From positions 1 through 19,233 of the forward strand of contig JADGRM010000007.1 in assembly GCA_017880945.1 (NCBI GenBank): a DNA stretch of 19,233 nt, given 5' to 3'. The notes beneath the pieces were generated by a model, which worked only from the letters and a program-made list of their open reading frames with translations, searched no databases and was not told the origin of the DNA. Both the position numbers and the translations under genes were made by a program. Positions 1-7,949 of this stretch are shown piece by piece (the first letter of the stretch is position 1; every line of letters begins with the position of its first letter). Origin of the DNA: Gallionella sp. Lineage in GTDB: Bacteria; Pseudomonadota; Gammaproteobacteria; Burkholderiales; Gallionellaceae.

Positions 1-183
1 AAATTATATCTGGATGCATAATAACCATGGAATCTAATCAGTATCACACATCGGATTGCCAACGTCTGCTTTCTGGAATCTCGAATGACTGCTTAGTGTA
101 GAAAGTGACTGTTCGAAAAACTTGAAAGCGGACCTTCCCGCAGGCTGAACCGACCGCCTTTTCAGAAAATCGCCAACGTCTGG

Positions 184-214
184 TAAGGCCGATTATGTAG
201 ACTGCTCGATTATG
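184..214 (+). repeat. Left arm of 31-bp inverted repeat
   Basis: This arm is the reverse complement of 510-540 with 30 of 31 positions identical; the only difference is C at 207 against T in the partner. The arm contains GATTATGTAGAC (191-202), which recurs at 436-447 in the same orientation and at 522-533 inverted. The two arms enclose 295 bp without a gene. The arrangement fits a small non-autonomous element (MITE-like) or paired binding sites of a site-specific recombinase. No target-site duplication is evident outside the arms. Confidence 0.8.
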
Positions 215-509
215 GAGAATAGCAACGATGAATTATCTCGGAAGCCAAGCACCAAGCGACTTCTCCGAAGAAATTGATTGTGCGAAGTCGACATAATTTC
301 TGTAGCTAGGCAACTGCCTGTAAAAGCAAAATCGGCCGTATATTTCCTGTCAGACCGCACAGGGGCTGGTAGTGCCGCGATGACGATCATGTGAATGTCA
401 CCTCGTCAACAACTCCCTACCCTTGGTGGATTGCGGATTATGTAGACCTTTGCATTAACGTCTTCCGCACCAGCTAAGGTCTTAGGGTGGGCGCAGAGCA
501 TCAAGTCCA

Positions 510-540
510 CATAATCAAGCAGTCTACATAATCGGCCTTA
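510..540 (-). repeat. Right arm of 31-bp inverted repeat
   Basis: Partner of 184-214 (30/31 identity in inverted orientation). It overlaps the adjacent palindrome at 533-562, so the right end has an extra arm that the left end lacks. Direct repeats of the type (T/G)(C/T)(C/T)ACATAA occur at 505-515, 522-532 and 549-557, giving an array of similar half-sites at this end. Confidence 0.8.
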
Positions 541-562
541 TGTAGCGCTCCACATAAGGCCG
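533..562. repeat. Perfect 11-8-11 palindrome, recombinase core-like
   Basis: Arms CGGCCTTATGT (533-543) and ACATAAGGCCG (552-562) are exact reverse complements separated by an 8-nt spacer. Two inverted 11-13 bp arms around a 6-8 bp spacer is the geometry of tyrosine-recombinase core sites such as loxP or dif. No T-run follows, so a terminator is unlikely. The assignment to a recombinase is inference from geometry alone. Confidence 0.6.
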
Positions 563-1120
563 AAATGCCGCCCCTCGAATTACGCTAACAGGCGTTTAAG
601 GTGAAGGCCATATATTTTGGAGGCCGCTGAGCGGTTTCCACTTTTTTCTGACCTGCCCTCGTAGCCCTGCCATCGATCAGTAGCAAAGCCCTTGGGTTGC
701 GAACTTACGAGTTTCCGCACCAAAATCCTGACTATCGATAACACTGATTATCACTAGTTAGTTTTAATCCACTGTAGTTAGCTTTAGCGCACCATAAATT
801 GAACTTGGGAGTAATCCGCAAAGCGGCTTGGGTCGGGATACATAATGCGGATTCCATTTTTTCGGTCTATAGGATAAATCGTGGGGATCGGGAGACCGTT
901 CCATGGGCGGAAATGATATTATCTATGTATCCTCTGTGTATCCTTTTTTGTGGATCGTTGGGAAGTTTTTCCTTATTTTTCAATGACGGGGATTTTAAAG
1001 TCCACCATCCCATTGAAGCCCAATAACGACGGGGTTTAGAACGTTGTACTTATTGAGTTTTTGGGCGAAGAGTTGATTAAATAATGAGCGTTTTTTGCTC
1101 GAAAAACCGCGGATAATTCA

Positions 1121-1168
1121 GGACTGTTAATCCGCAGGTCCCTGGTTCGAGTCCAGGTCGGGGAGCCA
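1121..1168 (+). pseudogene. 3' fragment of tRNA-Asn(GTT), attachment-site scar
   Basis: From GGACTGTTAATCCGC onward the sequence is a normal tRNA-Asn 3' half. It has the anticodon loop CTGTTAA with anticodon GTT, a T arm CCTGG-TTCGAGT-CCAGG (1141-1157), the acceptor 3' strand TCGGGGA (1158-1164) and an encoded GCCA end. The D arm and the 5' acceptor strand (expected TCCCCGA) are absent; the preceding bases do not fold as a tRNA. The break falls in the anticodon stem, the usual crossover region for tyrosine integrases that use tRNA genes. The fragment cannot make a functional tRNA. An intact tRNA-Asn would be expected at the other end of the element, to the left. Confidence 0.88.
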
Positions 1169-1178
1169 GATAAAATAA

Positions 1179-1207
1179 GGGTTAGCATAACTTGCTAACC
1201 TTTTTTT
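1179..1207 (+). terminator. Rho-independent terminator of tRNA-Asn
   Basis: GGTTAGC (1180-1186), a 7-nt loop, GCTAACC (1194-1200) and seven Ts. It lies 11 nt after the tRNA CCA end and reads in the tRNA direction. It therefore looks like the original terminator of the tRNA-Asn gene, left on the chromosomal side. Confidence 0.9.
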
Positions 1208-1536
1208 CATTGTGAACGTGACCATAAAAAAGTAACGACGAAACCACTCCCCCTGCCTTCACTTTCTGCCCCGCTTCGTTTCGAAATATTGTAACTGCCA
1301 GTTCGTTACCTGCCGATCTCTTTTAACGGTTTACCATGCTACGCGGCGTCCAACCTGACAAGCCCCGGGTTCATCGCACTTTTGCCTGCCTGCCGACTTC
1401 ATAAGAACAAAGTGTAACTCAAACGAAAAAAAACGAGAATCATCTGTTCCATCTTTTTCAAAGCCCGGCGTGCTTCCCCGATTAAATTATTCCCTTCAGA
1501 TCAAAACCATGAAAACGGGGTCGATTCCGGTCATAA
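1208..1536. other. Intergenic region, nothing recognised
   Basis: About 330 bp between the tRNA-Asn terminator and the ccm operon terminator. A plus-strand open frame that begins at 1470 runs through into the antisense of ccmI and is a shadow. No RNA gene, promoter or repeat could be supported. Confidence 0.5.
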
Positions 1537-1572
1537 AACGAAAACGGCATCCGATCGTTCAATCGGATGCCG
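1537..1572 (-). terminator. Terminator of the ccm operon
   Basis: Perfect 11-bp stem CGGCATCCGAT (1545-1555) / ATCGGATGCCG (1562-1572) with a 6-nt loop. On the minus strand it is followed by a U-rich tail (GTTTTCGTTTT). It starts 22 bp after the ccmI stop codon. Confidence 0.9.
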
Positions 1573-1594
1573 CAAACATGGAGCAGTCAGGCAG

Positions 1595-2851
1595 TTACGG
1601 TACGACTGAATCAATTACGATATTCAATCCTTTGACGCCCGGTTTGACGGTTCCCGTCAAGCCTTGCAGGTCGCCCGGTTGCGCCATCGGCGTACCCGAC
1701 TTTGACACTCGTGCCACCACCACGACTTGTTCGAAACCGGACAGTTTCAATTGCGGCTGCATCGCCATGCTGTCGTCGAGCGAGAATTTAAACGGCAAGT
1801 CTTTCACCTGTTTGCGCAACACGGCCAGCGGCATCTTCGGGCCTTGTGCGGCACGCGCAAGGATGAACACAATATCGGTCGGTGCAACTTTGCCAACCAA
1901 AGCCGGACTCAGAGAGACTTTACCGGTAATGGCCGCAGCCGAGTTTGTCGCTGCTTTTTCAGGGACTTTGCCTGTCGACAGTTTTGCTAGCTTTTCCTTG
2001 CCGCCGGGCTGCGCGGCAAGAAGTTCGCGCGCCCGCTTGATGCCGCCAAGGTACATCTGTGCATCCTGTGAACTCGGTTGTGCTTGGTCAACCAGTTGCT
2101 GCCAGGAAGTGATTGCCGCAACATAGTCGCCACGCTCCATGGCTGCCGAGCCGGACAATGCGAGCGCAGTAGGATTGTTGGCATCGATTTCCAACGCTTT
2201 TCCCAGCAGTTTGGTAACTTCATCATTTTGCAGGGTTTGGCCATGTGCCATCGCATAGACATCGGCATAATTTGCCCAGAGTTGGGCCTCATCCGGCACC
2301 AGAACGACGAGGTGCTCATATGCCCTGACCGCATCATCGTAACGCTTCAATTCAGTATAAGACTGGGCCAGTGTCCACCAGTCATTCGGGTTCTTGGGAA
2401 GCCGCTTCACTTTCTTTTCCAGCATTTGCAGCCCTTCTTCCGAATGGATGATGCCATTGGCGTCAGCCACAATCATTTCCTGTGGCGTCAGGGCATCGGT
2501 ATTACCCAACGTCAGATAGAGCAGCACACTGAATAACGGAAGCAATACTGCCAATACGATCGCCAGCACTTTAGCCGGATTGCGCGGCGGCCTTGCGGGC
2601 TGTTCGGTGATTTTGACTTCTTCCATCAGGCGTGATTGCAATTCGCTCTTGCCTTGTTCGTAAGCGTCTTGAGTCAATAAGCCGTTGTGCAAATCGACTT
2701 CGAGTTCAGTCGCCTGGTCGCGCAAAATTCCCAGATTTGCAGCATCACTCAACACCTCGTTATTGGATTGAGCCTTACGCCACAACGGCAAAGCAATAAA
2801 AAGTACCGCAACAAGCAGCATTGCTGCGCAGAGCGTCCAGAATAAAATCAT
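1595..2851 (-). CDS. ccmI: Cytochrome c maturation protein CcmI (CycH-like)
   Basis: CcmI holds unfolded apocytochrome c and passes it to the CcmF/CcmH heme ligation complex at the periplasmic face of the inner membrane. The 418-residue protein has an N-terminal membrane helix (about 3-23), a soluble cytoplasmic stretch and a second helix (about 95-116). A large periplasmic part follows, with TPR-like repeats at about 140-260 (for example WWTLAQSYTELKRYDDAVRAYE around 158-179). The C-terminal third (about 300-418) is beta-rich, as in fused CcmI proteins. Its ATG overlaps the ccmH stop codon in an ATGA, indicating translational coupling. It is the last gene of the operon and is followed by a strong terminator. 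Family length and architecture are normal. Confidence 0.93.
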   Translation of the reverse strand: MILFWTLCAAMLLVAVLFIALPLWRKAQSNNEVLSDAANLGILRDQATELEVDLHNGLLTQDAYEQGKSELQSRLMEEVKITEQPARPPRNPAKVLAIVLAVLLPLFSVLLYLTLGNTDALTPQEMIVADANGIIHSEEGLQMLEKKVKRLPKNPNDWWTLAQSYTELKRYDDAVRAYEHLVVLVPDEAQLWANYADVYAMAHGQTLQNDEVTKLLGKALEIDANNPTALALSGSAAMERGDYVAAITSWQQLVDQAQPSSQDAQMYLGGIKRARELLAAQPGGKEKLAKLSTGKVPEKAATNSAAAITGKVSLSPALVGKVAPTDIVFILARAAQGPKMPLAVLRKQVKDLPFKFSLDDSMAMQPQLKLSGFEQVVVVARVSKSGTPMAQPGDLQGLTGTVKPGVKGLNIVIDSVVP

Positions 2852-3315
2852 GTTTGCGAGTCTTTCGGTGGATTTAACAATGCTTCGGCACGACGCGCTT
2901 CTTCGGCGGACAGCTGATTTTCAGGGGGTGCATTTTTACGTTTGCGCAGTTGATATACCAAACTGGCCAGTCCGATCAGCAGCAAGGCAAACGGGCCATA
3001 CCAGAGCAGTATCGTGTAACTTTTCATCGGCGGGTCGAACAGCACGAAATCACCATATTTTGAAACCAGAAAATCAATAATTTCCTGATCGCTCATGCCC
3101 TGCTTCATTTTTTCGCGCACTTCCTGGCGCAGATCCTTGGCAAGATCTGCGTGCGAACTGGCCAGCGACTCATTCTGGCAAACCAGGCAACGCAGATTTT
3201 CCGCCAGACCGATCATGCGTTTTTCCAACACCGGATCTTCGGCCAGATCTTTCGCTTCGCCGGCATAAGAAAATGCCGGCAACAAACAAATCAGCAATAT
3301 CAATAAATATTTCAT
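2848..3315 (-). CDS. ccmH: Cytochrome c maturation protein CcmH, apocytochrome thiol-reducing subunit
   Basis: CcmH is a membrane-anchored periplasmic thiol oxidoreductase that keeps the CXXCH cysteines of apocytochrome c reduced for heme attachment. The 155-residue protein has an N-terminal signal-type helix (about 1-18). The family signature LRCLVCQN carries the redox pair C43 and C46. A C-terminal transmembrane helix lies at about 100-122, followed by a short charged tail. There is only one CcmH domain; the CcmI part is a separate downstream gene, unlike the fused E. coli CcmH. The stop overlaps ccmI by 4 nt. The ccmH start lies just upstream of the ccmG stop with a 4-nt overlap. Confidence 0.94.
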   Translation of the reverse strand: MKYLLILLICLLPAFSYAGEAKDLAEDPVLEKRMIGLAENLRCLVCQNESLASSHADLAKDLRQEVREKMKQGMSDQEIIDFLVSKYGDFVLFDPPMKSYTILLWYGPFALLLIGLASLVYQLRKRKNAPPENQLSAEEARRAEALLNPPKDSQT

Positions 3316-3836
3316 TTCGCTTGCAACTCCGCAATCAAGGGAAGAATTTTATTCTGCAGGTTTTCGTGGGTGATCGCGCCGATCTGTTTGTAGCGGATCA
3401 CACCCTGTTTGTCGATGACATAGGTTTCAGGAACGCCATACACGCCGTAATCGATCCCGACACGGCCGTCGGCATCCGTGGAGATCAGGGTGTAAGGGTC
3501 GCCACCGTTGCGCAACCACGCTTCGCCATCTGCGTTCTTGTCCTTGTAATCCAGGCCATAGATGGGAACGATGTTCTTGCGTGCCAGCGCCATCAGAACC
3601 GGGTGCTCTTCCCTGCATGAAACACACCAGGATGCCCAGACGTTGAGCATCCAGACTTGCCCCTTCATGTCCTGCGACGAGAATCGCTTGGCAGGATCGT
3701 GCAACTGGGGCAGAGTGAAAGCCGGTGCAGGCTTGTTTATCAGCGGCGAGGGTACTTCACGCGGATTCAGTCCCAGTCCGATATACAGAAAAACCGCCAA
3801 TACCACGAAAACCACAAACGGCCAGAAACGCATCAT
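3312..3836 (-). CDS. ccmG: Thiol:disulfide interchange protein CcmG (DsbE)
   Basis: A thioredoxin-fold, membrane-tethered periplasmic reductant that receives electrons from DsbD and reduces CcmH or apocytochrome c. In its 174 residues it shows an N-terminal anchor (about 4-22), the active site WCVSC with C71 and C74, and the cis-proline motif GVPETY with P136. The acidic GLDYKD segment typical of CcmG precedes the cis-proline. Two methionines open the reading frame; the first overlaps the ccmF stop codon (ATGA), so I keep it. Family length and order in the operon are normal. Confidence 0.95.
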   Translation of the reverse strand: MMRFWPFVVFVVLAVFLYIGLGLNPREVPSPLINKPAPAFTLPQLHDPAKRFSSQDMKGQVWMLNVWASWCVSCREEHPVLMALARKNIVPIYGLDYKDKNADGEAWLRNGGDPYTLISTDADGRVGIDYGVYGVPETYVIDKQGVIRYKQIGAITHENLQNKILPLIAELQAK

Positions 3837-5839
3837 GATGCTTTGCCCCCAGCCGCCATAACACCGCCCGCCGGCAAACTGCCTTCACTTATCAGGTTCG
3901 CTTTTCTGCTGTGGACACGATAGCGGCGATCACTTATGGCCAGCGCACCACCCAAGGCCATCAACAGACAGCCCCCCCAGATCCAGACCACGAACGGCTT
4001 GTAATATACGCGCACCGCCCAAGCTCCATCCGATCCGGCAATCGGTTCGCCCATCGAGACGTACAAATCGCGGAACAGGTTCTTGTCGATCGCAGCTTTT
4101 GTCATCGGCATCCCTGACGCGTTGTAAACGCGTTTCTGCGGCAACAACTCGTTAATCAGCTTGCCATCCTTGGTAACCGTGAAGTGTGCTTCCGTCGCCA
4201 TATAATTCGGACCTTCGGTGCTGCGCACGCCGTCAAAACGGAACATGTAGCCTCCCGAATCGACTGTGTCGCCCACGTTCATGCGCACGTCACGCTCGGT
4301 TTCATAGCCCTTCACCACGGTCACCCCGATGATGAACACTGCCACGCCGAGATGCGCCAATTGCATACCGTAATAGCTCAAACTTTGATTGCGCACGCGT
4401 TGTATGAAGGATCCCTGCCCGCTCCAGCGTTGCTGCAAGCTCACCACCAGCGAGGCAATGATCCAGAACGACAGCAACAACCCGAGCGAAATCATCGGTG
4501 TCCAATGGTGAAAAATAAAGGGCAACAACACAGCCAGGGCAAGTGCTGAAACAAATCCCCAACGCAAGCGCTTGACCAATTCAGGTACGCTGGATTGTTT
4601 CCAGCGCGCCAATGCCCCCAACCCCATCATCAATACTGCCAGCGCCATCAATGGAACGAACACCGCATCGAAATAGGGCGGCCCTACCGAGAGTTTGCCC
4701 ATACCCAATGCATCCATGAACAGCGGATACAAAGTGCCAATGAACACTGCGGCGGCGGCAACCGACAGCAGCACATTATTCGACAACAGCATCGATTCAC
4801 GCGAGACCATATCGAACTTGCCGCCCAGCCCGATCTTGGGCGCGCGCCAGGCAAACAACAGCAACGACGAACCGATCACGGTCGCCAGGAAAGCCAGAAT
4901 GAACACACCGCGCTTGGGATCGGTCGCAAACGAGTGCACCGAAGACAGCACGCCGGAACGCACCAGGAATGTTCCGAGCAGACTGAGGGAAAATGCAGCG
5001 ATCGCCAGCAACACCGTCCAGCTCTTGAATGCGCCGCGCTTTTCCGTGACGGCCAGCGAATGGATCAGCGCCGTGCCCACCAGCCAGGGCATGAAGGAGG
5101 CGTTCTCCACCGGATCCCAGAACCACCAGCCGCCCCAGCCGAGTTCATAGTAAGCCCACCAGCTGCCCAGCATGACTCCCGTGGTCAGGAACGTCCAAGC
5201 CACGGTAGTCCAGGGACGCGACCAGCGCGCCCAGGTGGCATCCAGTTTCCCGCCCAGCAGCGCGGCAATGGCAAACGCAAACGCCACCGAGAATCCCACA
5301 TAGCCCATGTAAAGCATCGGCGGATGGATTACCAAACCCGGGTCTTGTAACAAGGGTGTCAGCTCTTGTCCTTCGGCCGCAGCAGGCAACAAACGATCGA
5401 ACGGATTCGAGGTCATCAGCATGAATAACAGGAAGCCTACAGAGATCAGACCCATCACACCCAGAACGCGCGCAACCATTTCTTCCGGCAGGTGTTTGCT
5501 GAACGTGGCGACTGCAGCAGTCCAGACTGACAATATGGTTGCCCATAACAGCAGCGAACCTTCGTGCCCGCCCCATATTGCGGCAAAGCGGTAATGCATG
5601 GGTAATTGCGAGTTGGAGTGTTCCGCGACATACAGCACAGAAAAATCATTGTGGAGAAAGGCATTGGCCAGGATTGCAAATGCCAACGCGATAAATATGA
5701 ATTGTCCAAACGCCAACGGGCGCGCAAGGTTCATCAATACCGAGTTGTTTCGGGCAGCACCGAGTATTGGCAACACGCCCAGGGATATCGCCAAGAAAAG
5801 TGCGATGATTAAAGAAAAATGACCAAGTTCTGGAATCAT
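3833..5839 (-). CDS. ccmF: Heme lyase CcmF
   Basis: Polytopic inner-membrane protein that takes heme from CcmE and attaches it to apocytochrome c together with CcmH and CcmI. At 668 residues it is of normal family length. It contains the conserved WGGHEGS segment (89-95), histidine H172 in IHPPMLYMGY, the tryptophan-rich heme-handling WWD domain GWGGWWFWDP (234-243) and a second conserved histidine H302 in VRSGVLSSVHS. A long periplasmic domain lies near 510-615 before the last helix. The stop overlaps ccmG by 4 nt, and ccmE ends 18 nt upstream. The ATG start directly follows this short gap. Confidence 0.96.
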   Translation of the reverse strand: MIPELGHFSLIIALFLAISLGVLPILGAARNNSVLMNLARPLAFGQFIFIALAFAILANAFLHNDFSVLYVAEHSNSQLPMHYRFAAIWGGHEGSLLLWATILSVWTAAVATFSKHLPEEMVARVLGVMGLISVGFLLFMLMTSNPFDRLLPAAAEGQELTPLLQDPGLVIHPPMLYMGYVGFSVAFAFAIAALLGGKLDATWARWSRPWTTVAWTFLTTGVMLGSWWAYYELGWGGWWFWDPVENASFMPWLVGTALIHSLAVTEKRGAFKSWTVLLAIAAFSLSLLGTFLVRSGVLSSVHSFATDPKRGVFILAFLATVIGSSLLLFAWRAPKIGLGGKFDMVSRESMLLSNNVLLSVAAAAVFIGTLYPLFMDALGMGKLSVGPPYFDAVFVPLMALAVLMMGLGALARWKQSSVPELVKRLRWGFVSALALAVLLPFIFHHWTPMISLGLLLSFWIIASLVVSLQQRWSGQGSFIQRVRNQSLSYYGMQLAHLGVAVFIIGVTVVKGYETERDVRMNVGDTVDSGGYMFRFDGVRSTEGPNYMATEAHFTVTKDGKLINELLPQKRVYNASGMPMTKAAIDKNLFRDLYVSMGEPIAGSDGAWAVRVYYKPFVVWIWGGCLLMALGGALAISDRRYRVHSRKANLISEGSLPAGGVMAAGGKAS

Positions 5840-5857
5840 ATCAAACCCCTCAGGTAA

Positions 5858-6343
5858 TTATTTAGCAACAGGAACAACTACAGGCGCGTTGGATGGTATG
5901 GCGGCTGCATCAGCAGTATTCGCTGCTTTAGCTTTTTTCAATGCATCGGCCGCTTCAGGTGGCATGTAATTTTCATCATGCTTGGCGAGCACCTCTTCAG
6001 CGCGCATCACACCATTTTCCACCGTGCCCTGCGCGACCACGCCTTTGCCTTCCTTGAACAAATCCGGAAGAATGCCTTTATATACGACCGGAATACTTTT
6101 GTGCGTGTCGGTAATCACGAAATTTACCGTCAAGCCGTCCTTTTCGCGCTTAACACTACCCTCTTCGACCAAACCGCCGATACGGAAGCTGCGACCCTTT
6201 GGAACCTCGTTATTGAACACTTGGGTCGGCGTGAAATATAGGTTGACGTTACCCCTCAATGCATACAATACCAAGCCGACTGCCAAGGCCACTCCGACTA
6301 AGGCGACTGCGATGAACACAAATCTTTTCTGGCGCGGTTTCAT
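5858..6343 (-). CDS. ccmE: Heme chaperone CcmE
   Basis: Periplasmic heme chaperone anchored by one N-terminal helix (about 8-29). It binds heme covalently after CcmC loads it and releases it to CcmF. The OB-fold region (about 35-125) is followed by the diagnostic HxxxY motif KHDENYMPPE, with heme-linking H122 and Y126. The C-terminal tail is Ala/Lys-rich and flexible. Length is 161 residues, as expected. Its ATG follows the ccmD stop immediately (TAAATG), so the two are translationally coupled. Confidence 0.95.
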   Translation of the reverse strand: MKPRQKRFVFIAVALVGVALAVGLVLYALRGNVNLYFTPTQVFNNEVPKGRSFRIGGLVEEGSVKREKDGLTVNFVITDTHKSIPVVYKGILPDLFKEGKGVVAQGTVENGVMRAEEVLAKHDENYMPPEAADALKKAKAANTADAAAIPSNAPVVVPVAK

Positions 6344-6514
6344 TTATTCCTCTTCTCCTGCATCATGCATCATGCGAACCTGCTGCAAAGTAATTTTCCT
6401 TCTATGCACAACCATCGCAATCTCAATCGCAAAAATAAGCAATGCAACGGCATATGAACCAAACCAAACATAGGTAAGCGGGTTCTCTCTCATCCAGACA
6501 TCCAAACTGATCAT
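6344..6514 (-). CDS. ccmD: Heme exporter small subunit CcmD
   Basis: A 56-residue protein. It begins MISLDVWMRENPLTYVW, has one hydrophobic helix at about 18-37 (FGSYAVALLIFAIEIAMVV) and continues with a basic stretch HRRK and a charged tail ending EEE. This is the usual CcmD form: a small inner-membrane protein that joins CcmABC and is needed to release heme-loaded CcmE. Its ATG overlaps the ccmC stop (ATGA), and its TAA abuts the ccmE start. Position and topology make the call firm although sequence conservation of CcmD is low. Confidence 0.9.
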   Translation of the reverse strand: MISLDVWMRENPLTYVWFGSYAVALLIFAIEIAMVVHRRKITLQQVRMMHDAGEEE

Positions 6515-7248
6515 TGTTTCACCTCCGGCAATTCAGCAATCCAAACGGTATTTCGTTCGCGCTCGAGAATGATGCTGCGCACCCGCGCCAAAGCGACCGC
6601 GATCGCATACAGCCAACAGGCTGCCAGCATGGTGAACATGGCCTGCTGCATCGCGATGTGCATGCTGGTGCCGCTGAATTTGATAGTCGCGCCCTGATGT
6701 AACGTATTCCACCACTTCACCGAAAAATAAATGATCGGTACGTTCACCGAACCGACGATGGCTAACAATGCCGCAGCACGGTCGGCACGGCGCGGTTCGT
6801 CGATCGAGGCGTGCAACGCGATGAACCCCAAATACAGGAACAGCAGGATGAGTTCGGAAGTCATGCGCGCATCCCACATCCACCATGTGCCCCACATCGG
6901 CTTGCCCCACAGCGCACCGGTCCACAATGAAACCACGGTGAACAGTGCGCCGGTCGGCGCGATCGCACTGGCCATCATGGCCGACAATCGGGTATTGAAA
7001 ATCAATCCCAGCGCCGCATAGCCTGCCATGACCATATACAGGAACATGGACATCATGGAGGCCGGCACATGGATGAAAATGATGCGGTAAAACTCACCTT
7101 GCTGGGCATCCATCGGCGCGATGAAAAACCCGATATACAAGCCAACAGCAAACAGAATCGCGGCGGAAAATGCGAACCACGGAATCATCTTTCCGGCCAG
7201 GCCGTAAAAGGTGGTGGGGGCGGAATATTTGAACCAGTTAATTGCCAA
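6511..7248 (-). CDS. ccmC: Heme transporter/loader CcmC
   Basis: Inner-membrane WWD-domain protein that presents heme to CcmE. The 245-residue product has six predicted helices and the WWD signature WGTWWMWDAR (119-128). The two flanking conserved histidines are H60 (FIHVPAS) and H184 (NTLHQG). The start is a TTG at 7248-7246. No in-frame ATG lies nearby upstream, the next Met is residue 21, and a GGAG ribosome binding site sits 7 nt before the TTG, within the last ccmB codon. The start lies 4 nt after the ccmB stop, so coupling is likely. Confidence 0.94.
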   Translation of the reverse strand: MAINWFKYSAPTTFYGLAGKMIPWFAFSAAILFAVGLYIGFFIAPMDAQQGEFYRIIFIHVPASMMSMFLYMVMAGYAALGLIFNTRLSAMMASAIAPTGALFTVVSLWTGALWGKPMWGTWWMWDARMTSELILLFLYLGFIALHASIDEPRRADRAAALLAIVGSVNVPIIYFSVKWWNTLHQGATIKFSGTSMHIAMQQAMFTMLAACWLYAIAVALARVRSIILERERNTVWIAELPEVKQ

Positions 7249-7252
7249 ATCA

Positions 7253-7936
7253 TCACTCCATCGAAATACGCAACGCCTGTGCTGTCACCCACGGCGTGAA
7301 CACAAAGGACAGCACCAACAAAGCGCCCAACAAAGACAGATGGGACACCACGCTTAATCCACTCGATATTGCTTCGACCGCGCCCGTGCCAAAAATCAGT
7401 ACCGGTATGCACAGCGGCAACACCAGCAACGACAGTAATACACCGCCACCGCGCAGTCCCAGCGTCAACGCCGCTCCGATCGCACCAATCATGCTGAGTA
7501 TCGGCGTTCCCAACAACAGGCCAACGATCAACACGCCGAGTGCCTGCACTGACATGTCGAACTGCAAGCCCAGTACCGGCGCCATCAGCACCAGCGGTAA
7601 ACCGGACACCATCCAGTGCGCCGCCATCTTGCCCAGCACCAGCATGGACAACGACTGCGGTGCCAACATCATCTGTTCCAGCGTACCATCCAGATAGTCG
7701 GCTGAGAACAATCTCCCCAGCGACAACATCGAAGCCAGCAACGCCGCCACCCACAACACGCCTGGAGCCATTTTGCGTAACATGGACAGTTCCGGGCCGA
7801 CGCCCAACGGAAACAAGCTGACCACCATCACGAAAAAAACCAGCGTGGTGAGCACGTCAGCGCGGCGACGCATCGCCAACACCAGATCACGCCGTATAAC
7901 CAGCACCAGCAAGTCAAGCATCGAGGATTTTTTCAT
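7253..7936 (-). CDS. ccmB: Heme exporter membrane subunit CcmB
   Basis: Integral membrane subunit of the CcmABCD ABC complex, whose ATP use frees holo-CcmE from CcmC. The 227 residues form about six hydrophobic helices. The sequence has typical CcmB features: an N-terminal RRDL segment, a conserved LFSADYLDGTLEQ stretch (about 72-84) and a small-residue-rich middle. It begins 13 nt after the ccmA stop. AAGG overlapping the ccmA end can serve as the ribosome binding site. Normal length, no defects. Confidence 0.94.
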   Translation of the reverse strand: MKKSSMLDLLVLVIRRDLVLAMRRRADVLTTLVFFVMVVSLFPLGVGPELSMLRKMAPGVLWVAALLASMLSLGRLFSADYLDGTLEQMMLAPQSLSMLVLGKMAAHWMVSGLPLVLMAPVLGLQFDMSVQALGVLIVGLLLGTPILSMIGAIGAALTLGLRGGGVLLSLLVLPLCIPVLIFGTGAVEAISSGLSVVSHLSLLGALLVLSFVFTPWVTAQALRISME

Positions 7937-7949
7937 GAGCCAAATACCT

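Larger units (their letters stand above)
1..1120. other. Non-coding end of a probable integrated element
   Basis: No convincing gene is seen here. The longest open frames (75 codons from a TTG at 799 on the plus strand; 65 codons at 193-390 on the minus strand) lack a ribosome binding site and resemble nothing I recognise. The stretch contains a 31-bp inverted repeat pair, an 11-8-11 palindrome and several scattered copies of a TTATGT(A/G)GAC-like word. An 11-base direct repeat GCCAACGTCTG lies at 58-68 and 172-182. It stops abruptly at a tRNA-Asn 3' fragment, so I infer it is the terminal part of an integrative element or a remnant of one. The integrase and cargo would lie to the left, outside the window. 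Confidence 0.5.

Noticed and set aside
741..790. Imperfect repeat CACTAGTTAGTTTT / CACTGTAGTTAGCTTT
   Set aside because: Short, imperfect and A/T-rich; can arise by chance and shows no further structure.
433..852. Recurring GCGGATTA words near 433, 812 (inverted) and 846 that resemble the tRNA-Asn junction sequence
   Set aside because: Only 7-8 bp matches without regular spacing; insufficient for integrase arm sites.
799..1026. 75-codon open frame on the plus strand near the tRNA-Asn junction
   Set aside because: It starts with TTG, lacks a ribosome binding site, has an irregular composition and resembles no family.
1987..2337. Alternative frame inside ccmI
   Set aside because: Shadow of ccmI, which has clear membrane helices and TPR-like repeats across the same bases.
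6344..6514. Gap between ccmE and ccmC as non-coding
   Set aside because: It encodes a full 56-residue CcmD whose start and stop are fused to its neighbours, so it is annotated as a gene.
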